Below, in pieces: positions 1-13,368 of a stretch of DNA of 64,000 nucleotides (positions are counted from its first letter, which is position 1; each line of letters starts with the position of its first letter). The translations under genes and the position numbers were made by a program. This stretch comes from Tragulus kanchil. Lineage: Eukaryota > Chordata > Mammalia > Artiodactyla > Tragulidae. The notes beneath the pieces were generated by a model that did not search any database, had not been told where the DNA came from, and saw nothing but the letters and a program-made list of their open reading frames with translations. The stretch is taken from assembly GCA_022376925.1 (NCBI GenBank), contig JAIOJX010000024.1, positions 168,237,608 through 168,301,607 of the forward strand, in the 5' to 3' direction.

Positions 1-524
1 TCTTTGCCACTGCTTCCTCCCTCTATGTTCTAAATGCAAAACTTTCTCCTATCTACCACTACCCCCTAGATAAATATTTCCTACCTTCCTGTCTCCACTA
101 TTCTCTTCCAGCTGCACTAGACAATACAACACACTAATCTTGGCTACGTAACCCTATAAAATCCTTCCAAGACGAATCTGTTCCTTCTCATTACCCATAC
201 ACTCTCCACCTCCTCACCCCCAACACATGTCTTAGTTAAAAATTGCTTTCAATGAAATAGTCCAAGCCAGGACCTTGCCCCAGATCTATTTATTCAGGCA
301 CTATTTTAATTAATTCAGAGCTTAATGGGCAAGTATCATCTTTGATTGTGTTGTTTGCCAGAAAAATTTCCTATGCTTTATCTCTGTAAGACTGGTTAGA
401 TGTGGTTATTGCTATGTATGTATGTATATCTTACGACTATGTTAGAAAACATCTGCATGCTTTTATGACTATCAACCGTCAGGGATATACCTCTTGTTCC
501 TCAGATGCTAGTATTTGAACTAAT
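1..524. other. unique AT-rich flank, no gene seen
   Basis: No repeat family, long frame or RNA gene recognised. It is the 5' flank of the L1. The border near 525 is approximate, because the L1 5' end has no clear target-site duplication here. Confidence 0.5.
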
Positions 525-817
525 ATCATGGAACACCATAGCAAACCAGACATAGAGCCTACACCCCCTGACCAATCATCAAACCAAGGATCCTCCGAGC
601 AGAAGCCCTGATTCCAAGACCCCACACTATCAAAGAACATACAACACTAGAGATTATTCACCTGTAAACAAGACCTAACACCACCCAAGACACAAACCAC
701 TGAACCCTTCTACAAGGACAGAAACCCAAAGGAAGGGAGAATTCAACCAAGAAGCCTGATAGGAAAAAGAACTCCATACACACAGACACACACAAAGAAA
801 CAAAAGCTAACCTAATA

Positions 818-1712
818 ATGAAACGACAGAGAAACACTGCACAAATGAAGGACCAAGCTAGAGAAACACCGCTTCAAATGACAGAGGAGGAGATAGACAA
901 ATTATCTGAAAGAGAATTCAGAAAAGCGATATTAATGAGGATGCAAAACACTGAAAACAGAATATTAGAGGAAATTAGTGCATTGAGAAGAGACATGCAA
1001 GAAATGAAAAATAAGCAAATAGAGACAACCAACTCAATTGCTGAACTCAAAAACACTATAGAAGGTCTCAACAGTAGAGTATCAGAGGCTGAAGAACGGA
1101 TAAGTGAGCTGGAAGACAGAATGGTGGAAATAAGTGCTGAAGAACAGAATAAAGCTGAAAGAATCAAAAGAACTGAGGAATAGCATCAGAGACCTATGGG
1201 ACAATATCAAACGCACCAACATTAGAATTATAGGAGTTCAACAGGAAGAAGAGGGGAAGAAAGGCTACCAAAAAATTCTTGAAGAGGTTATAGTGGAAAA
1301 ATTCCACAGCATGGGAAAGGAAATAGTCAACCAAGTCCAAGAAGCACAAAGAGTTCCATACAGGATATACCCCAGAAGAAACACACCAAGGCACATTCTA
1401 ATCAAACGAACGCAGACTAAATATAAAGACAGATTACTAAAAGCAGCTAGGAGCAAACAACAAATAACATATAAAGGAAACCCCATACGTCTAACTGCAG
1501 ATCTTTCAACAGAAACCCTGCAGGCCAAAAGAGAATGGCAAGACACATTTAAATGGCTAAAAGAGAATAACCTCCAACCAAGAATTCTCTACCCAGCAAG
1601 AATCTCATTCAGAATTGATGGCGAAGTCAAAAGCTTCACAGACAGACAAAAACTAAAAGAATTCTGTACCACAAAACCAGCCCTACAACAAGTGTTAAAG
1701 GGCCTGATATAG
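818..1712 (+). pseudogene. L1 ORF1 (ORF1p RNA-binding chaperone), frameshifted
   Basis: ORF1p is the trimeric nucleic-acid chaperone that coats L1 RNA in the ribonucleoprotein particle. The first frame (818-1183, 121 residues) is an acidic, heptad-rich coiled coil typical of the N-terminal half. The second frame continues to a stop at 1712 and carries the RRM and C-terminal domain, including the L1 family string RDLWDNIKRTNIRI. The two frames join near 1180, where a small insertion puts a TAG stop in the first frame. The same frameshift occurs in the duplicate at 2146-2780, so it belongs to the element and is not a random read error. The start at 818 fits the usual position after the 5'UTR. 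Defective; the family call is certain. Confidence 0.9.
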
Positions 1713-3205
1713 ACAATAAATACAAGAGTAGGAGAAGTCCTACAAATCAAACCCCAAACTTCTAAGAAGATGACAATAGGAACATTTGTATCAATAATTA
1801 CTTTGAATGTAAATGGATTAAATGCTCCAACCAAACGACACAAGCTGGCTGAATGGATTCAGAAACATGACCCATATATATGCGGTTTACAAGAGACCCA
1901 CTTCAGACCTAGAGACACTCATAGACTGAAAGTGAGAGGTTGGAAAAAGATACTCCGTGCAAAAGGAAATCAAAAGAAAGCTGGAGTAGCAATCCTCATA
2001 TCAGACAAAATAGATTTTAAAGTAAAGAAGATTCTAAGAGACAAGGCAGGCCACTACATCATGATTAAGGGATCGATCCAAGAGGAAGACGTAACAGTCA
2101 TGAATATCTACGCACCCAACACAGGGGCCCCCAAAAGACAGTAAGAGTATCAGAGGCTGAAGAACGGATAAGTGAGCTGGAAGACAGAATGGTGGAAATA
2201 AGTGCTGAAGAACAGAATAAAGCTGAAAGAATCAAAAGAACTGAGGAATAGCATCAGAGACCTATGGGACAATATCAAACGCACCAACATTAGAATTATA
2301 GGAGTTCAACAGGAAGAAGAGGGGAAGAAAGGCTACCAAAAAATTCTTGAAGAGGTTATAGTGGAAAAATTCCACAGCATGGGAAAGGAAATAGTCAACC
2401 AAGTCCAAGAAGCACAAAGAGTTCCATACAGGATATACCCCAGAAGAAACACACCAAGGCACATTCTAATCAAACGAACGCAGACTAAATATAAAGACAG
2501 ATTACTAAAAGCAGCTAGGAGCAAACAACAAATAACATATAAAGGAAACCCCATACGTCTAACTGCAGATCTTTCAACAGAAACCCTGCAGGCCAAAAGA
2601 GAATGGCAAGACACATTTAAATGGCTAAAAGAGAATAACCTCCAACCAAGAATTCTCTACCCAGCAAGAATCTCATTCAGAATTGATGGCGAAGTCAAAA
2701 GCTTCACAGACAGACAAAAACTAAAAGAATTCTGTACCACAAAACCAGCCCTACAACAAGTGTTAAAGGGCCTGATATAGACAATAAATACAAGAGTAGG
2801 AGAAGTCCTACAAATCAAACCCCAAACTTCTAAGAAGATGACAATAGGAACATTTGTATCAATAATTACTTTGAATGTAAATGGATTAAATGCTCCAACC
2901 AAACGACACAAGCTGGCTGAATGGATTCAGAAACATGACCCATATATATGCGGTTTACAAGAGACCCACTTCAGACCTAGAGACACTCATAGACTGAAAG
3001 TGAGAGGTTGGAAAAAGATACTCCGTGCAAAAGGAAATCAAAAGAAAGCTGGAGTAGCAATCCTCATATCAGACAAAATAGATTTTAAAGTAAAGAAGAT
3101 TCTAAGAGACAAGGCAGGCCACTACATCATGATTAAGGGATCGATCCAAGAGGAAGACGTAACAGTCATGAATATCTACGCACCCAACACAGGGGCACCT
3201 CAATA
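1071..3205 (+). repeat. direct duplication 1 (offset 1068), likely assembly overlap
   Basis: Bases 1071-2137 repeat at 2138-3205, near identical. The junction lies in mid-ORF2 endonuclease and re-enters mid-ORF1, with microhomology around GACAGTA. It yields a second ORF1 C-terminal half (2202-2780) and a truncated ORF2 start (1770-2144). No L1 mechanism makes this arrangement. Confidence 0.9.
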
Positions 3206-6200
3206 CATAAGACAGATACTTTCAGACATAAAAGAAGACCTTGACACTAACACAATAATAGTAGGAGACTTTAACACTCCTCTCACACCAATGGATAGAT
3301 CATCCAAACAGAAAATTAATAAAGAAACACAAGCCTTAAATGCCACACTAGAAAAGATGGCCCTCATCGATATATTTAGGACATTCCATCCAAAAGCAGA
3401 AGAATACACTTTCTTCTCAAGTGCTCACGGAACATTCTCCAGGATAGACCACATCTTGGGCCACAAATCTAACCTCAGTCAATTCAAGAAAACTGAAATT
3501 CTATCAACCATCTTCTCGGACCACAATGCAATGAGACTAGAGATCAACTACAGGAAAAAAACCGCTAAAAATACAAACACATGGCGATTAAACAACACAT
3601 ACCTAAAAAACAAACTGATTACTGAGGAAATCAAAGGAGAAATTAAACAATTCCTAGAAGAAAATGACAATGAACATACAACCATGCAAAACCTATGGGA
3701 TACCGCAAAAGAGGGAAATTTATCGCAGTACAATCCCACCTCAAGAAACTAGGAAAATATGAAGCAGATGACCTAACCCTCCACTTAAAACTATTGGAAA
3801 AAGAAGAACAAAAACATCCCAAGCCAGCAGAAGACGAGAAATTATAAAGACTAGAGCAGAAATAAATGAGAAAGAAATGAAAGAAACTATAGTACAGCAA
3901 AATAAAACAAAAAGCTGGTCCTTTGAAAAGGTAAACAAAATTGACAAGCCCCTGGCCAGACTCATCAGAAAAAGAGAGAGAAGAACTGGATCACCAAAAT
4001 CAAAAATGAAAAAGGAGAGATTACAACAGATAATGCAGATATCCAAAGGATTATAAGAGGCTATTATGAACAACTATATAGCAACAAACTGGACAACCTG
4101 GAAGAAATTTCTTGGAGAAGATTAATCTCCCAAGACTGAGCCAGGAAGAAACAGAAACTTTGAACAACCCAATCACAAGCTCAGAAATTGAATTTGTGAT
4201 TAAAAATCTACCCCAAAATAAAAGCCCAGGGCCAGATGGCTTCAAAGCTGAATTCTACCAAACATTTAAAGAAGAGCTAATGCCTGTCCTTCTAAAACTC
4301 TTCCAAAAAATTATTGCACAGGAAGGAAAACTTCCAAACACATTCTACGAGGCCACCATCACCCTGATACCAAAACCAGGCAGAGACAACACAAAAAAAG
4401 AAAATTATAGGCCAATTTCACTGATGAGCTTAGATGCCAAGATCCTCAACAAAATCCTAGCAAACAGAATTCAACGACACATCAAAAAACTCATACATCA
4501 CGATAAAGTCAGGTTCATCCCAGGCATGCAAGGATTCTTCAATATCCGCAAATCAGTCAATGTGATACACCATATCAACAAACTGAGAGACAAAAATCAC
4601 ATGATCATCTCAGTAGATGCAGAAAAAGCCTTCGACAAAGTACAACATCCATTTATGTTCAAAACTCTTCAGAAAATGGGCATAGAAGGAACCTATCTCA
4701 ACATAATAAAAGCCATCTATGAGAAGCCCACAGCAAACATCATCCTCAACGGTGAAAAACTGAAAGCATTCCAAGATCAGGAACAAGACAGGGGTGTCCA
4801 CTTTCACCACTATTATTCAACATAGTCCTGGAAGTTCTAGCAACAGCAATAAGAGAAGAGAAAGAAATAAAAGGAATCCAGGGGCTTGCCTGGTGGTCCA
4901 GTGGGTAAGGACACCGCCTTGCAGTGCAAAGGGTGCCGGTTCGATCCCTGGCCTGGGAGGATCCTGCGTGCCACGGAGCGGCTGGACTGATGTGTCCAAT
5001 TGCCGAGCCGGAGCTCTGGAGCGCATGCGCCCAGAGCTGGCGCTCTGCAACGACAGATGCCACCGCGATGGGAAGCCCACAGGAGCCAAAGACGGATGAA
5101 AACAGAGAAATGAAAGATCAATCGAAGTGGCCCACCCATGCCCCTCCCTCCCCACCCCCCTCAAAATAAATAAATAAATAAATGTTTTTAAAAAAAGGAA
5201 TCCAGATTGGAAAGGAAGAAGTCAAGCTCTCTCTTTATGCAGATGACATGATATTATACATAGAAAATCCCAAAGACACCATTACAAAGCTACTAGAGCT
5301 AATCAACAAATTCAGCAAAGTCGTGGGATACAAAATCAATACACAGAAATCACTGGCATTCCTATATACAAATAATGAAAAATCAGAAAACGAAATCGAA
5401 GAGGCAATCCCATTCACCACTGCAACCAAAAGAATCTAATATCTAGGAATAAACCTACCCAAAGAAACAAAAGAATTGTACACAGAAAATACAAGACACT
5501 CATGAAAGAAATTAAAGAAGACAAACAGATGGAGAGATATTCCATGTTCCTGGGTCAGAAGAATCAATATTGTGAAAATGACCATACTACCAAATATCAT
5601 CTACAGATTCAATGCAATCCCTATCCAACTACCAATGATATTTTTCACAGAACTAGACCAAAGAATAACACAGTTCATATGGAAACACAGAAGACCTCGA
5701 ATAGCCAAAGCAATCCTTAGAAAGAAAAATGGAGCTGGAGGAATCAGCCTCCCTAACTTCAGACTATACTACAAAGCAACAGTCATCAGTATGGTACTGG
5801 CACAAAAACAGAAATATCGACCAATGGAACAAGATCACGAACCCAGAGATAAACCCACACACCTATGGGTACCTTATTTTTTGACAAAGGAGGCAAATCT
5901 ATAAAATGGGACAAAGACAGCCTCTTCAACAAGTGGTGCTGGGAAAATTGGACAGCTACATGCAAAAAAATGAAGTTGGAACATTCCCTGACACCATACA
6001 CAAAGATCAACTCAAAATGGATTAAAGGCCTAAATGTAAGACCAGAAACCATCAAACTCTTAGAGGAGAATATAGGCAAAACCCTCAAGGGCATCAATCA
6101 AAGCAAGATCTTCTCTGACCCACCTACTAGAATAGCGGAACTCAAAAGAAAAATGAACATGTGGGACCTAATGAAACTGAAAAGCTTTTGTACAGCAAAA

Positions 6201-6887
6201 GAAATTACAAAAAAGCTAAACAAACAACCCACAGAATGGGAGAAAATCATAGCAAATGAAACAACAGACAAAGAATTAATCTCCAAAATCTACAAGCAAC
6301 TCAGACAACTCAGCACCAGAAAAACGAACAACCCAATCAAAAAATGGGAAAAAGATCTAAAGAGACACCTCTCCAAAGAGGACACACAGATGGCCCAAAA
6401 ACACATGAAATGATGCTCAACCTTGCTTATTATTAGAGAAATGCAAATTAAAACTACAATGAGATATTACCTCACACCCGTCAGAATGACCATCATCAAT
6501 AAATCGACAAACAATAAATGCTGGAGAGGGTGCAGAGTAAAGGGAACACTCTTGCATTGCTGGTGGGAATGTAAATTGATACAGCCACTATGGAAGACAG
6601 TCTGGAGATTTTTTTAAAAACTAAAAATAGAAGCACCATACAACCCAGCAATCCCACTCTTAGGCTTATATCCTGATGAAATCAAAACTGAAAGAAGCAC
6701 CTGTACCCCAATGTTTATTGCAGCTCTGTATACAATAGCCAGAACATGGAAGCAACCTAGATGCCCATCGACGAATGAATGGATAAAGAAGCCCTGGTAC
6801 ATATATACAACGGAGTACTACTCAGTTGTCAAAAGAAATGCAGAAGACTCAGTCCTAATGAGGTGGCTGGAGCTAGAACTATCATAA
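2838..6887 (+). pseudogene. L1 ORF2 (endonuclease / reverse transcriptase), multiply broken
   Basis: ORF2p nicks target DNA and reverse transcribes L1 and SINE RNA at the nick. Frame 2838-3752 is an APE-like endonuclease with LNVNGL, QETH, GDFNT and SDHNAMRL motifs, all intact. Frame 4112-4825 holds the N-terminal part of the reverse transcriptase, including [13 protein letters not shown]. After a SINE insertion the frame resumes at 5182 with the catalytic YADD box ([11 protein letters not shown]). Later frames at 5572-5904, 5865-6413 and 6423-6617 carry the C-terminal region, with a cysteine/histidine knuckle at about 6513-6579 and a tail ending in TAA at 6887. Frames change near 3750-4110, 5440-5570, 5870, 6413 and 6617. 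No protein could be made, but the motifs suggest a relatively young L1. Confidence 0.92.
4882..5192 (+). mobile_element. CHR-like tRNA-Glu SINE inserted in L1 ORF2
   Basis: The head resembles tRNA-Glu, with an A-box-like TGGTCCAGTGGGT and a B-box GGTTCGATCCC. The body and tail end in AAATAAATAAAT. Flanking target duplications AAAAGGAATCCAG lie at 4869-4881 and 5193-5205 and are identical, so the insertion is recent and postdates the L1. Confidence 0.95.
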
Positions 6888-7264
6888 AAAGTGAAGTCAG
6901 TCAAAAAGAGAAAGACAAGTACAGTATACTAAGACATATATATGGAATCTAGTAGGACGGTCATGATAACACACACAGTGAACCCATGGAAAAACAGACA
7001 GAGAATAGACATATGGACATTGTGGGGAATGAACAGTGGGTGGGAGGTGTGGAGGGAGTCACATGGAAACCTATACTGTCATGTGTGGAAAAGACAGCTA
7101 GTGTCACTGTGCTAAGGGGACAGGAGTGCTCACAATGGCGTGGGGCGACGGCCCGGAGGGGTGGGATGGGAGCACCTGGGACGGTGGAGGGGACCAGGGA
7201 TATGCATACGACTGATCTGGGAACATGCATGTCTATGAACAACAAAACTCTGTAAAACCTTTAA

Positions 7265-7270
7265 AATAAA
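7265..7270 (+). promoter_or_regulatory. L1 polyadenylation signal
   Basis: AATAAA follows the L1 3'UTR motif ACAACAAAACTCTGTAAAA, and further AATAAA-like words and a long A run follow to 7358. Confidence 0.7.
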
Positions 7271-7362
7271 GAATTAAAAAAATAAAAAATTAAAATAAAT
7301 AAATGAAAGACCAATTTTAAAAGACCAAAGAATAAAAAAAAAAAAAAAAAAAAAAAAATTCC

Positions 7363-7907
7363 AGCAAAAATTCTGCCCACCAATTAGGCATGCTGAAAAA
7401 GTTAACAGAAAATACTACAGCCATAAAATAGAAGACAACCAATCGAGTCTTTTCTCACATGGGTTATTTTGACAACCAGACTACTTTTCTCCAAGAGAAG
7501 TGTTTTGTGTTTTGCTATTTCAGTAGCCCGCATTAATTCTAAGACAGTACTAGACAAATCATGACCTTTTATTAAGTCCTTATTTACTCTTCAAAGACTT
7601 TAAACATGGTTGAACCAGAATAAATAAAGTGCATTTCAATGAAAGCAATAAATGCTTACTGGGTACATTACTGTGTCACTCTACTGGTAGGTCAGCCTTA
7701 CAGTGACTTCACCATACAACGACTGCCTCAAAGAGGCCTCAAACTGTGAGAGAAACTGCTACCACAATACCTGAGAGAACCTTCAGCCCTCACCCAAAGT
7801 TTAGGGATGCCTAATACAGCAGCTAGAGGCCACTTAAAGTAAAAGCAAACTGCCCAATACAACTCCAGAACACCCAAGGGCAGCTGTTTTTAAACACAGT
7901 TCAAAGG
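7363..7907. other. unique sequence, no gene seen
   Basis: AT-rich single-copy-looking DNA between the L1 and a Bov-tA SINE. Stray AATAAA words occur, but there is no supported exon. Confidence 0.5.
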
Positions 7908-8112
7908 GCTTCCCTGGTGGCACTAGCGGTAAAGAACCCGCCTGCCCAAGCAGGAGACACAAGAGACGTGCGTTCAGTCCCTGGGTCAGGAAGACCCCCT
8001 GGCGGAGGGCACGGCAACCCACGCCAGGGCTCAAAGCTGGAGAATCCCATGGACAGAGGAGCCTGATGGGCTACAGGCCATAGGGCTACGAATAGTTGGA
8101 CACAACTAACTG
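7908..8112 (+). mobile_element. Bov-tA SINE
   Basis: Diagnostic head (GGGCTTCCCTGGTGGC), then the Bov body (GGAGAATCCCATGGACAGAG), and an end resembling AGTTGGACACAACTAACTGA. The duplicated copy is at 8990-9192. Confidence 0.93.
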
Positions 8113-8989
8113 ACGTGACCTAACTCATCTCCTCCAAGAGCCCTTTCCTGGCCGTTCCAGGGCAAAATGGTCTGCCTCCCGTGTGATCTCAGCACCACTG
8201 AACACTGACCACACAGCTGGGGTCTCAGTTCCACTCCCAGAGCGGTCCCCTGTGCACTGGGTTTTGTCCCCTGTCCCACCTGATCATCCTAAGGCTTGCC
8301 GGGACAAATTCAGGAGCAAAGAAGGTGTACGGACCAGTGCCACGAGGAACAACGTGTGAGAGGAACTGTGGGCACTCACAAGCACCCCACAAGCCGGACC
8401 ACAGGCCATCTCTATGCTGTTCATGAATAAGTAAAGGTGTTATTTTCGGATTTTGGAAAGAAATTAGGTAAAATTTAAATGAAGAGACTCAAACCAGAGT
8501 AAGACTGAATGTAAAGAGATAAACATCAGGTCTGGACTGTGAGGGTTATTTTGACAACCAGACTACTTTTCTCCAAGAGAAGTGTTTTGTGTTTTGCTAT
8601 TTCAGTAGCCGCATTAATTCTAAGACAGTACTAGACAAATCATGACCTTTTATTAAGTCCTTATTTACTCTTCAAAGACTTTAAACATGGTTGAACCAGA
8701 ATAAATAAAGTGCATTTCAATGAAAGCAATAAATGCTTACTGGGTACATTACTGTGTCACTCTACTGGTAGGTCAGCCTTACAGTGACTTCACCATACAA
8801 CGACTGCCTCAAAGAGGCCTCAAACTGTGAGAGAAACTGCTACCACAATACCTGAGAGAACCTTCAGCCCTCACCCAAAGTTTAGGGATGCCTAATACAG
8901 CAGCTAGAGGCCACTTAAAGTAAAAGCAAACTGCCCAATACAACTCCAGAACACCCAAGGGCAGCTGTTTTTAAACACAGTTCAAAGGG

Positions 8990-9192
8990 CTTCCCTGGTG
9001 GCACTAGCGGTAAAGAACCCGCCTGCCCAAGCAGGAGACACAAGAGACGTGCGTTCAGTCCCTGGGTCAGGAAGACCCCTGGCGGAGGGCACGGCAACCC
9101 ACGCCAGGGCTCAAAGCTGGAGAATCCCATGGACAGAGGAGCCTGATGGGCTACAGGCCATAGGGCTACGAATAGTTGGACACAACTAACTG
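8990..9192 (+). mobile_element. Bov-tA SINE, second copy of the 7908 element
   Basis: Same insertion seen again through duplication 2. It should not be counted as an independent insertion. Confidence 0.9.
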
Positions 9193-10110
9193 ACGTGACC
9201 TAACTCATCTCCTCCAAGAGCCCTTTCCTGGCCGTTCCAGGGCAAAATGGTCTGCCTCCCGTGTGATCTCAGCACCACTGAACACTGACCACACAGCTGG
9301 GGTCTCAGTTCCACTCCCAGAGCGGTCCCCTGTGCACTGGGTTTTGTCCCCTGTCCCACCTGATCATCCTAAGGCTTGCCGGGACAAATTCAGGAGCAAA
9401 GAAGGTGTACGGACCAGTGCCACGAGGAACAACGTGTGAGAGGAACTGTGGGCACTCACAAGCACCCCACAAGCCGGACCACAGGCCATCTCTATGCTGT
9501 TCATGAATAAGTAAAGGTGTTATTTTCGGATTTTGGAAAGAAATTAGGTAAAATTTAAATGAAGAGACTCAAACCAGAGTAAGACTGAATGTAAAGAGAT
9601 AAACATCAGGTCTGGACTGTGAGGTGGGCTCCGGGTCTCATTTCCTTGAAAGCAATAAAGCGAGCAGAGCCGCAGTCTGTCGCGTCCAGAAAGCCCTGAT
9701 CCGAAGCTCTACGTCGAGGCTCCCTCTCTGCGTCAAAATGGCTGAGGTCACCCAGGCAACACGGGGCGGTACTCTCTCACTGACACGACTTTTAGGGGCA
9801 CACCTCCCGACTGTGACTGTAGAGAACAGCAGGAGGGCCGCTGTCACTCGGAGAAGGGGCCATGACACTACACGGCAGCGTGTCCTTGGGAGAGACTCCT
9901 CTCATTCAAAAGCTGGTTTTACCTGTATCTGTTTTCCCAGCCGAGGTGTCCAGTCCAAGCCAATTTCACTTCGGCATTCCTTGACAAGCCAGACTCCTTA
10001 AGAGGTGCAAACCATCGCTACATTTGTTCATATCCTACACAAAACTGAGTGCAAACCTAAGCATGCAGCAGATACTACACAAAGGCTGTTTGATGCCGAG
10101 CTGATAGATG
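9193..10110. other. unique sequence, no gene seen
   Basis: 9623-9900 is richer in CpG than its surroundings and has a 125-residue open frame (9624-10001) with no recognisable family. I see no splice or domain support for an exon. 8113-8542 is the first copy of 9193-9622. Confidence 0.4.
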
Positions 10111-10111
10111 T

Positions 10112-10346
10112 GCCGCTGTCCTGTGCTAAGTCACTTCCGTCGTGTCTGACTCCCTGAGACTCTACGGACTGTGGTCTGTCAGGCTGCCCTCTCCGTGCCA
10201 TTCTCCAGACAGGAGCACTGGAGTGAGTCGCCACGCCCTCCTGCAGGGCAGGTCCCGACCCGCGTGTCTAACTTGCGTCTCTTTCGTCTCCTACACGGGC
10301 AGGTGGATTCTTTACCACGAGAGCCACCTGGGAAGCCCTGGTTGAT
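10112..10346 (-). mobile_element. Bov-tA SINE
   Basis: Reads as the reverse complement of the family: CGTGTCTGACTC near the left end, the ATTCTCCAG core, and a right end resembling GAGCCACCTGGGAAGCCC. Confidence 0.92.
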
Positions 10347-11413
<1,067 letters not shown>

Positions 11414-11606
11414 CCCGTGTTCGTTGCTGAGTCATGTCTGACTCTTTGCAACCCCGTGGACTGTGGCCTCCAGGGTGCTCTGACCGTGGCATTCTCCAGG
11501 CAAGAGTACCAGAGTGGGCTGCCTTGCCCTTCTCCAGGGGATCTTCCTGACTCAGGGATCAAACCCAGGTCTCCTAGTTTGATTATTTACCATCCGAGCC
11601 ACCATA
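11414..11606 (-). mobile_element. Bov-tA SINE
   Basis: Reverse-oriented family core (CATGTCTGACTCTTTGCAAC, CTCCAGGGGATCTTCCTGAC, CATCCGAGCCACCAT). The head end is degraded. Confidence 0.9.
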
Positions 11607-11881
11607 CCTCAGCCCTCAGTTGGCAACTAAGTCCCAACTCTGAATAACATAACATCTGGATAAGAATAGCTTAATACTTCTCTAGCAAGTCATCTGAAGA
11701 GATCCTACTAATCACTTTTAGCAGCATAATAAAAAGTCTGCAATAGAGAGGGCCTGTTCAATTTCAAGTAGCTTCGTATTAAAGAAGAGAAGAAATAATC
11801 TTTTGGGGAGATGCAATACTGAGATTACACTGAATCCTTAAAATGGCACCCCTTTAAGAAAATGTATTCATTATCTTATCC
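11607..11881. other. unique sequence, no gene seen
   Basis: AT-rich with no recognised feature. Confidence 0.5.
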
Positions 11882-11955
11882 AAACAGTTAATTCAAAAAA
11901 AAAAAAAATCAAAACGAGGAACAAAGTTTAATTCTGGCCTACTGACTTCAGTAAC

Positions 11956-12265
11956 TTTATTTATTTATTTATTTGAGGGGTGGGGTGGGGAGGGAGGGGA
12001 GCAGGCGGGCCACGTCTATTGGTCTTTCATTTCTCTATTTTCATCCGTCTTTGTTCTTTGGCTCCTGTGGGCCTCCCATCGCGATGGCCTCTGTTGTTGC
12101 AGAGCACCGGCTCTGGGCGCATGCGCTCCAGAGCTCCGGCTCGGTGATTGGACACATGGGTCCAGCCGCTCCGCGGCACGTGGGATCTTCCCAGGCCAGG
12201 GATGGAACCGGCGCCCCCTGCACTGCAAGGCGGTGTCCTCACCCACTAGACCACCAGGGAAGCCC
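11956..12265 (-). mobile_element. CHR-like tRNA-Glu SINE
   Basis: On the minus strand it has the tRNA-Glu-like head, the CHR-like body and an ATAAATAAATAAA tail. Target duplications CTTCAGTAAYTTTA lie on both sides (11946 and 12266). The duplicate copy is at 13059-13368. Confidence 0.93.
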
Positions 12266-12269
12266 CTTC

Positions 12270-12986
12270 AGTAATTTTAGAAACCAGATTAAAGATTACG
12301 AATTCTAGCCAACCATGAAAAACGGTCATTTTTAGATGTATGATAAAAAAGTATCTATCACTAGAGACTGTAAGGATATTTCACGTCCAGTAAACAAGTA
12401 CAAAGGCTTCTGTCTGTATTTCGGTTTTCAAGATACTTCCCCTATCATCAATTATAACCAAATCTTTTGGTTCTGTTCTGTCAATTTTCAGAACACGATA
12501 TTTTGTTTCTGCATGACTGCTCCCAACTAGAAAGTATCTCTATAAAGAAAAAGAAAAGTCATTAGTCTTTTAGAGCAGTTTGCCTTATACACATTTTATA
12601 ATCACTTTAGTCTTTCTTCATTAGATACATTACATCAGGTTACTGTTTTAAAAGAAATATTTGTTTCTGTTAAGTACGACTAACTGGAAGATTTTAAAAA
12701 GGCCGATTCTAAAAAGGTCAACTTAAAACTTACATATTCATCATGGCGTCGTGATAAGCAGTAGGAGATTTACAATGTACCCAGTAACCAGGTCAGACAA
12801 ATTTAATTCTGTTACACAGAGATTAGCCTAACTGATTGGAGACTGATGTTTAAACTTTACCAGGAAACAGCAGCTCTGGTTAGAATTAGAAAGCTCAACA
12901 TATAATTAGGAATACTTAGACAATTATAACTATTAAAATTTTGATATTTTATGAAATAAACCTTTATAAATTTTCCATTGAAGACT
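12270..12986. other. unique AT-rich sequence, no gene seen
   Basis: No element recognised. It is repeated at 13373-14092 as part of duplication 3. Confidence 0.5.
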
Positions 12987-13058
12987 AAACAGTTAATTCA
13001 AAAAAAAAAAATCAAAACGAGGAACAAAGTTTAATTCTGGCCTACTGACTTCAGTAAC

Positions 13059-13368
13059 TTTATTTATTTATTTATTTGAGGGGTGGGGTGGGGAGGGAGG
13101 GGAGCAGGCGGGCCACGTCTATTGGTCTTTCATTTCTCTATTTTCATCCGTCTTTGTTCTTTGGCTCCTGTGGGCCTCCCATCGCGATGGCCTCTGTTGT
13201 TGCAGAGCACCGGCTCTGGGCGCATGCGCTCCAGAGCTCCGGCTCGGTGATTGGACACATGGGTCCAGCCGCTCCGCGGCACGTGGGATCTTCCCAGGCC
13301 AGGGATGGAACCGGCGCCCCCTGCACTGCAAGGCGGTGTCCTCACCCACTAGACCACCAGGGAAGCCC
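13059..13368 (-). mobile_element. CHR-like SINE, second copy of the 11956 element
   Basis: Identical insertion and target site repeated by duplication 3. Confidence 0.9.

Larger units (their letters stand above)
525..7362 (+). mobile_element. LINE-1 retrotransposon, near full length, defective
   Basis: The order is a partial 5'UTR (about 525-817), ORF1 (818-1712), ORF2 (from 2838, or its duplicate start at 1770), a 3'UTR (6888-7264), AATAAA signals near 7265, and a poly(A) run at about 7335-7358. ORF2 keeps endonuclease and reverse transcriptase motifs but has frameshifts, stops and an inserted SINE. About 1.07 kb of the element is duplicated at 1071-3205, probably by assembly, so the real length is near 5.8 kb including the SINE. 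Upstream of 525 nothing L1-like is obvious, so the element is either 5' truncated or its 5'UTR is too divergent to recognise. Confidence 0.93.
7461..9622 (+). repeat. direct duplication 2 (offset 1082 to 1080), likely assembly overlap
   Basis: 7461-8542 repeats at 8543-9622. I saw two differences, both one-base homopolymer losses (CCC to CC near 7528, CCCCC to CCCC near 7996). The duplicated stretch is mostly unique DNA plus one SINE. Confidence 0.92.

Noticed and set aside
2202..2780. Apparent second L1 ORF1 C-terminal half and second ORF2 start
   Set aside because: Exact repeat of 1134-1712 and its downstream sequence within duplication 1; not a second L1.
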